Shown here: in pieces, positions 60,801 to 64,000 of the stretch
Numbering within the stretch: position 1 is the first letter of the stretch
How the letters are laid out: each line of letters opens with the position of its first letter
Source of the DNA: Lactifluus volemus
Lineage: Eukaryota > Basidiomycota > Agaricomycetes > Russulales > Russulaceae
Direction of reading: 5' to 3'
Length of the DNA: 64,000 bases
NCBI GenBank assembly: GCA_022376515.1
Contig: WTXI01000022.1
Span: 1 to 64,000, forward strand
Notes under the pieces: generated by a model
Database searches by the model: none
What the model was told of the DNA's origin: nothing
What the model saw: only the letters and a program-made list of their open reading frames with translations
Position numbers and translations under genes: made by a program

Positions 60801-63145
60801 GGTCGGGTCCTCGGGGTCATCGTCAGGTGCATACCGTCGCAAAGCGATCAACGAAACAATGGATAGGGGCTCGATCGCAGCAAGAAGTTGTCCCATGACA
60901 GAACGGAACAAAGTTCGTGCTGCAAGCGGTTTGAAGTACCCTTCGAGAACTTCTTCGTACAACTGGTCCAACGGATCTTGTCCATCGCGTTCTCGAGAGT
61001 GCCCCAACAGACGCTTTACGACCTGTTTCTTGCTAACCCAAAATCAGGAGGAGGATTATTAACGAAGCCGGATGCAACGGCTGCCCATTGAAATAATCCT
61101 TCTGCCGCCTTTGCGAGTTTGATGCCATGACGTTCAAACACGTCCGAGGGGAGTTCGTGCTGAAGATACAAGGTAATATCTTGCTCGGTCTTTGCAGCCA
61201 ATTGGGGATCATCCATGTAGAGGGTCTGTACGGACAACGCGTTAAGGAATGCAGGTTCAATACCAATCTCCGGCCTCGAGGTGATGAGTATACGAAAATT
61301 AGATGGGAAGTCGGAGAGTCGCTGAGCAAGAAATGAGTGCAATCCATTTTTGCCGATCGCATCACCACTCTCATCCAGTGCATCAATCACGATAAGGATT
61401 GGGTCACCAAGATGCAGGTCCCTGAGAGGTTCAAGAAGGAGACATTCGAAAAGGGTACGATAGTGTCGAGTACTAAGAAGGGATGAATCATTCTTGAGTA
61501 CCCTTCCGAGGGCGAGTTTGAATGGAGGATAGCGATCGGAGAGATTGCGGGCAAGCGTGGTGAATAGTTGATAAGCTCATCTTTGGAACCTTCCTGCCGC
61601 CTAAAAGCGAAGTACGAGCCGAGACACTTGTTTTCGTAGCGACGTGTAACTTCATATGCAATCGACGACTTTCCCGTTCCTGCTTGGCCGAGGAGAAGGA
61701 GCCCACGGCGAGATTCTCGATTCTCGACCCACTTGGCGATATATTCCAAAAAATCTTCACGTGTGCCCGGAAGACAGCGTTTCTCGTCAGCAAATCGCCA
61801 GCCTCCCTTACAACGCAATTCTCTGATTTTTGTGTCCAGTTCTGAGTGTACATCCTTTCTCAGATCGACGTTCCGGCAATTTGTGAGTATCAGGATTACG
61901 CACCAGCTTCCGTTAGCTGTGCATCCACTTTCCTCACATCATCCCGGGTTTGAAGGACGGCAAACTCAGTCGTGACAGTAGCATATCCAAGGAACTCCTG
62001 TCGTAGTCGGGTGAGGATGGCACAGTAGTCTTTGATCTTGTCGTCAACTTGGCCGACCAAATTTTTTATAGTTCGCTTTCCTATAACCCATATACCTTTG
62101 CGATGAATGACTAACGAGATCCGGACGACGTACCAACTTGCACATCCTCCGCATACGATCTGATAAATTTGGCACATTCAGAGACACACTCCAGCATCTC
62201 ATCGAGTATTTTTGCCTGGGTAGTCGCTGGCTCCATGTTCCTCAAAATATCCGCCTCCTGTGCAAATTCAAATGTATCACGGATCGCCTTAAGTAGTGTT
62301 CGGACGTTGTCGTCACGCTGAAACTGATGTAGCAAAGTCTGGCGGCAGGGTGAAAACATGGTGAAATTTTCTATCATCCAACAAGGTAAGGAGACGCACC
62401 TCGGGAATCTTGGAGAGCAGACTCCATGCTAACTTCGCATGGGGGAGCAGCTGAAGAGCAGAAATCTGCTCAGTGAGGAACACGCAAAATTGATGTTAGG
62501 TGTACTTCAGCGATTGGACCGACAGTGTCCATGACCCGCTTGATAGCATCAACAGCACCCTTCCAGGTTTTCACCGTATCCATAACTTCCTCAGCGGTGC
62601 TGACTGCAGCAGCCAAAGAGGGACATGCGTTCGTTGACACGGCAATCGTTAAGAGGAGCGTCGCTAGATCCGTTGACTGTCCATCAGTATTGCTGAAAAC
62701 AATACGATGTTCTACACGTAGGAAGCTAAGCCAGACGCATAGACAAGAACTTTACGAAATAGACGAACCGTGTCGAGGTCAGAGGGTATATCCTGCCTTC
62801 CAACGAGGATGTCCGTTCGCATGTCCTTCTCGCATAAAGGGATATTGTAATACGGGAGAGCGGTTGTACAGCACTGTAGGAAACTCAATTGGACATTGGA
62901 CATGGGAGTGAAAACATGACATTTTCCCACAATGGGACGAGGTTCTCATTCCATTCCACGCGTTGCGCCATGCTCCGCATAGATTTGTCTGCCGTTTGCT
63001 CTTCCCGTTGGTCACTGTAACGTAAAACTGTCTTTCTTTCCCCGGGGGCTTTCGAGACGAGGAAGATTGTGCGCCCTTAAAACTGACAGGGGATGGATAT
63101 TTAAGTACTTCTGAGAGCAGAATCACCAAGATACGTACTGGTCAT
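57892..63145 (-). CDS. C2-NACHT-WD40 NLR-like protein (frame-broken in assembly)
   Basis: STAND NTPase of the fungal NOD-like receptor type. The start is inferred at 63145: ATGACCA, a 55-nt intron, then ILRAHNLPRLESPRGKKDSF, a C2 domain start, continuing with YVTVTNGKSK, VEWNENLVPLW and EKDMRTDILVGRQDIPSDLD. A helical linker (EFAQEADILRNMEP; AEDVQVG; CLPGTREDFLEYIAKWV) leads to NACHT: P-loop GQAGTGKSS (about 61680), Walker B VIDALDES (61390), FRILITSRPE. A spacer (PIVPLHTSFRDFLAS) is followed by 14 regular WD40 repeats plus one degenerate one (60020-58110). Single-base breaks fall at 63024-63027, 62995-62997, 61573-61574 and near 59014. Several introns are present (for example near 62100 and 62480). 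Such proteins are thought to act in non-self recognition; a role here is inferred. Confidence 0.82.
58100..60020 (-). repeat. WD40 repeat array, about 129-bp period
   Basis: Tandem units of about 43 codons with the consensus GHTxxVxSVAFSPDGQRIAS and ASxDxTIRVWDxxTGEVVAGPF. Fourteen units are regular and a last one, starting near 58200, is degenerate. DNA identity between units is high by eye, so unequal exchange or gene conversion within the array is likely. Confidence 0.88.
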
Positions 63146-64000
63146 GTCGAGCCAGAGCAAGCTCGGCTGCGTTTCGGGGACCTGAGCGCTATTCAAAGAC
63201 AAATTATCTGAGAAAATCGGAGGACATCGGATGTGAGAGAGTTTAGCATACGAATTCCGTTGTACAAGAGCCATTGATATTGACGTGATGGAATCGTCTC
63301 ACACTTTCTCAAGCTCAAACGCCACATGAGGAACAAACAACAAACAAAGGACAGTGAGTCGGTCTCATGTCCTAGAAATGACCAAGGAGGAGCTGACATT
63401 GTGAATAAGTAAAGGTGAAACCAGAAATATTTCCCAACGTGTGGTACGCGACATGACATGCCACTGCACAACAACTTAGCCTCTTGCAACGAATAAGTTG
63501 GAGGCCCAGCTTGTAATGGCAGAGGGCACTTCAGTTTTTTCTTTCATTTGCGGTGTTCACGCTTACTATTTTCTGCATTTCAGTCCAAACAGGATGACCC
63601 TAGTTCAAGGAAGGTGGATTGCTCTCCACCGCACCACTGCCCGACCGCGCTGCACCACAACCTAGACCATCTCATCTCCCTGAATACCCGCTCAAAGTCC
63701 AATGCCAAGCTAGCCCACAAGTTTCCCTTGATTGGGTTCATTCATGGCTGCAAAGCGTTTACCTCCGACTCCCATTCGACCGGGTCAAGGTGAAGCATGT
63801 GTGTAAGAGTTACGGAGGTAACAGACGAAGCAAGACCTCAGGAGGTCATGGTGAACTACGAAACTCAGAGCTTGCGAAGATAACGTGTATATTTGAAAGT
63901 CGAGCCATACTCTCCTATGGGAAAGTGCACATAGGCAAATATTGGGCTAGGGGTCTCATGTAATTCTTTGGGAAATATCAAAGAAAATCTAAGTCATTGA
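63146..64000. other. Right edge: NLR promoter and unassigned DNA
   Basis: The first few hundred bases are the 5' flank of the NLR-like gene. A plus-strand ORF at 63619-63963 (about 114 codons) and one at 63548-63793 overlap in different frames and have no recognised family. The right end of the window may hold part of another gene. Confidence 0.4.

Overview
The window is nuclear DNA from a filamentous basidiomycete, almost certainly an Agaricomycete. The evidence is gene-dense housekeeping loci cut by many 47-70 bp introns, Ty3/gypsy elements of the self-priming type, and a C2-NACHT-WD40 receptor-like gene of the kind amplified in mushroom-forming fungi. The species cannot be fixed from the sequence; a Rhizoctonia-like relative is only a guess.

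Layout. 1-7.9 kb is a pile of LTR-retrotransposon DNA, all on the minus strand: a Ty3/gypsy element running off the left edge (gag, protease, RT start, 5' LTR), an older gag fragment, and four more LTR-like blocks. 8.1-23.1 kb is a compact housekeeping block: eIF3c (-), a CLASP-type TOG protein (-), alanyl-tRNA synthetase (+), ribosomal protein uS13/RPS18 (+), an orphan nuclear-looking protein (+), HAP2/NF-YA (-) and a THO1/SARNP-type SAP protein (+). 23.1-27.85 kb holds no gene I can support. 27.85-57.1 kb is a second dense block: an orphan four-helix membrane protein, a DUF1746 protein, a twin-CX9C protein (-), the ~11 kb CSF1 lipid-transfer gene, YIP1 (-), NSA2, a PRKRIP1-like protein, RMT2, a membrane protein, BET5/TRAPPC1, FUN30 (-) and a mitochondrial-carrier-like protein. 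57.9-63.1 kb is one minus-strand C2-NACHT-WD40 NLR-like gene.

How it fits together. Most genes are unlinked housekeeping functions: translation (eIF3c, AlaRS, RPS18, RMT2), ribosome assembly (NSA2), ER-Golgi traffic (YIP1, BET5), lipid transport (CSF1), chromatin (FUN30), transcription and RNA processing (HAP2, THO1, PRKRIP1-like). Four head-to-head pairs share 83-148 bp between start codons. The points most worth following are the 12-nt self-priming signature of the left element, a phased array of eight TGASTCA motifs in an LTR, a 6-nt microexon in NSA2, three GC-AG introns, and a 14-15 repeat WD40 receptor whose variation is concentrated at a few positions.

Caution on quality. Conserved genes across the window carry isolated one-base frame breaks, mostly in short homopolymers and mostly deletions. 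They look more like uncorrected sequencing indels than gene decay, so a broken frame here should not by itself be read as a pseudogene.
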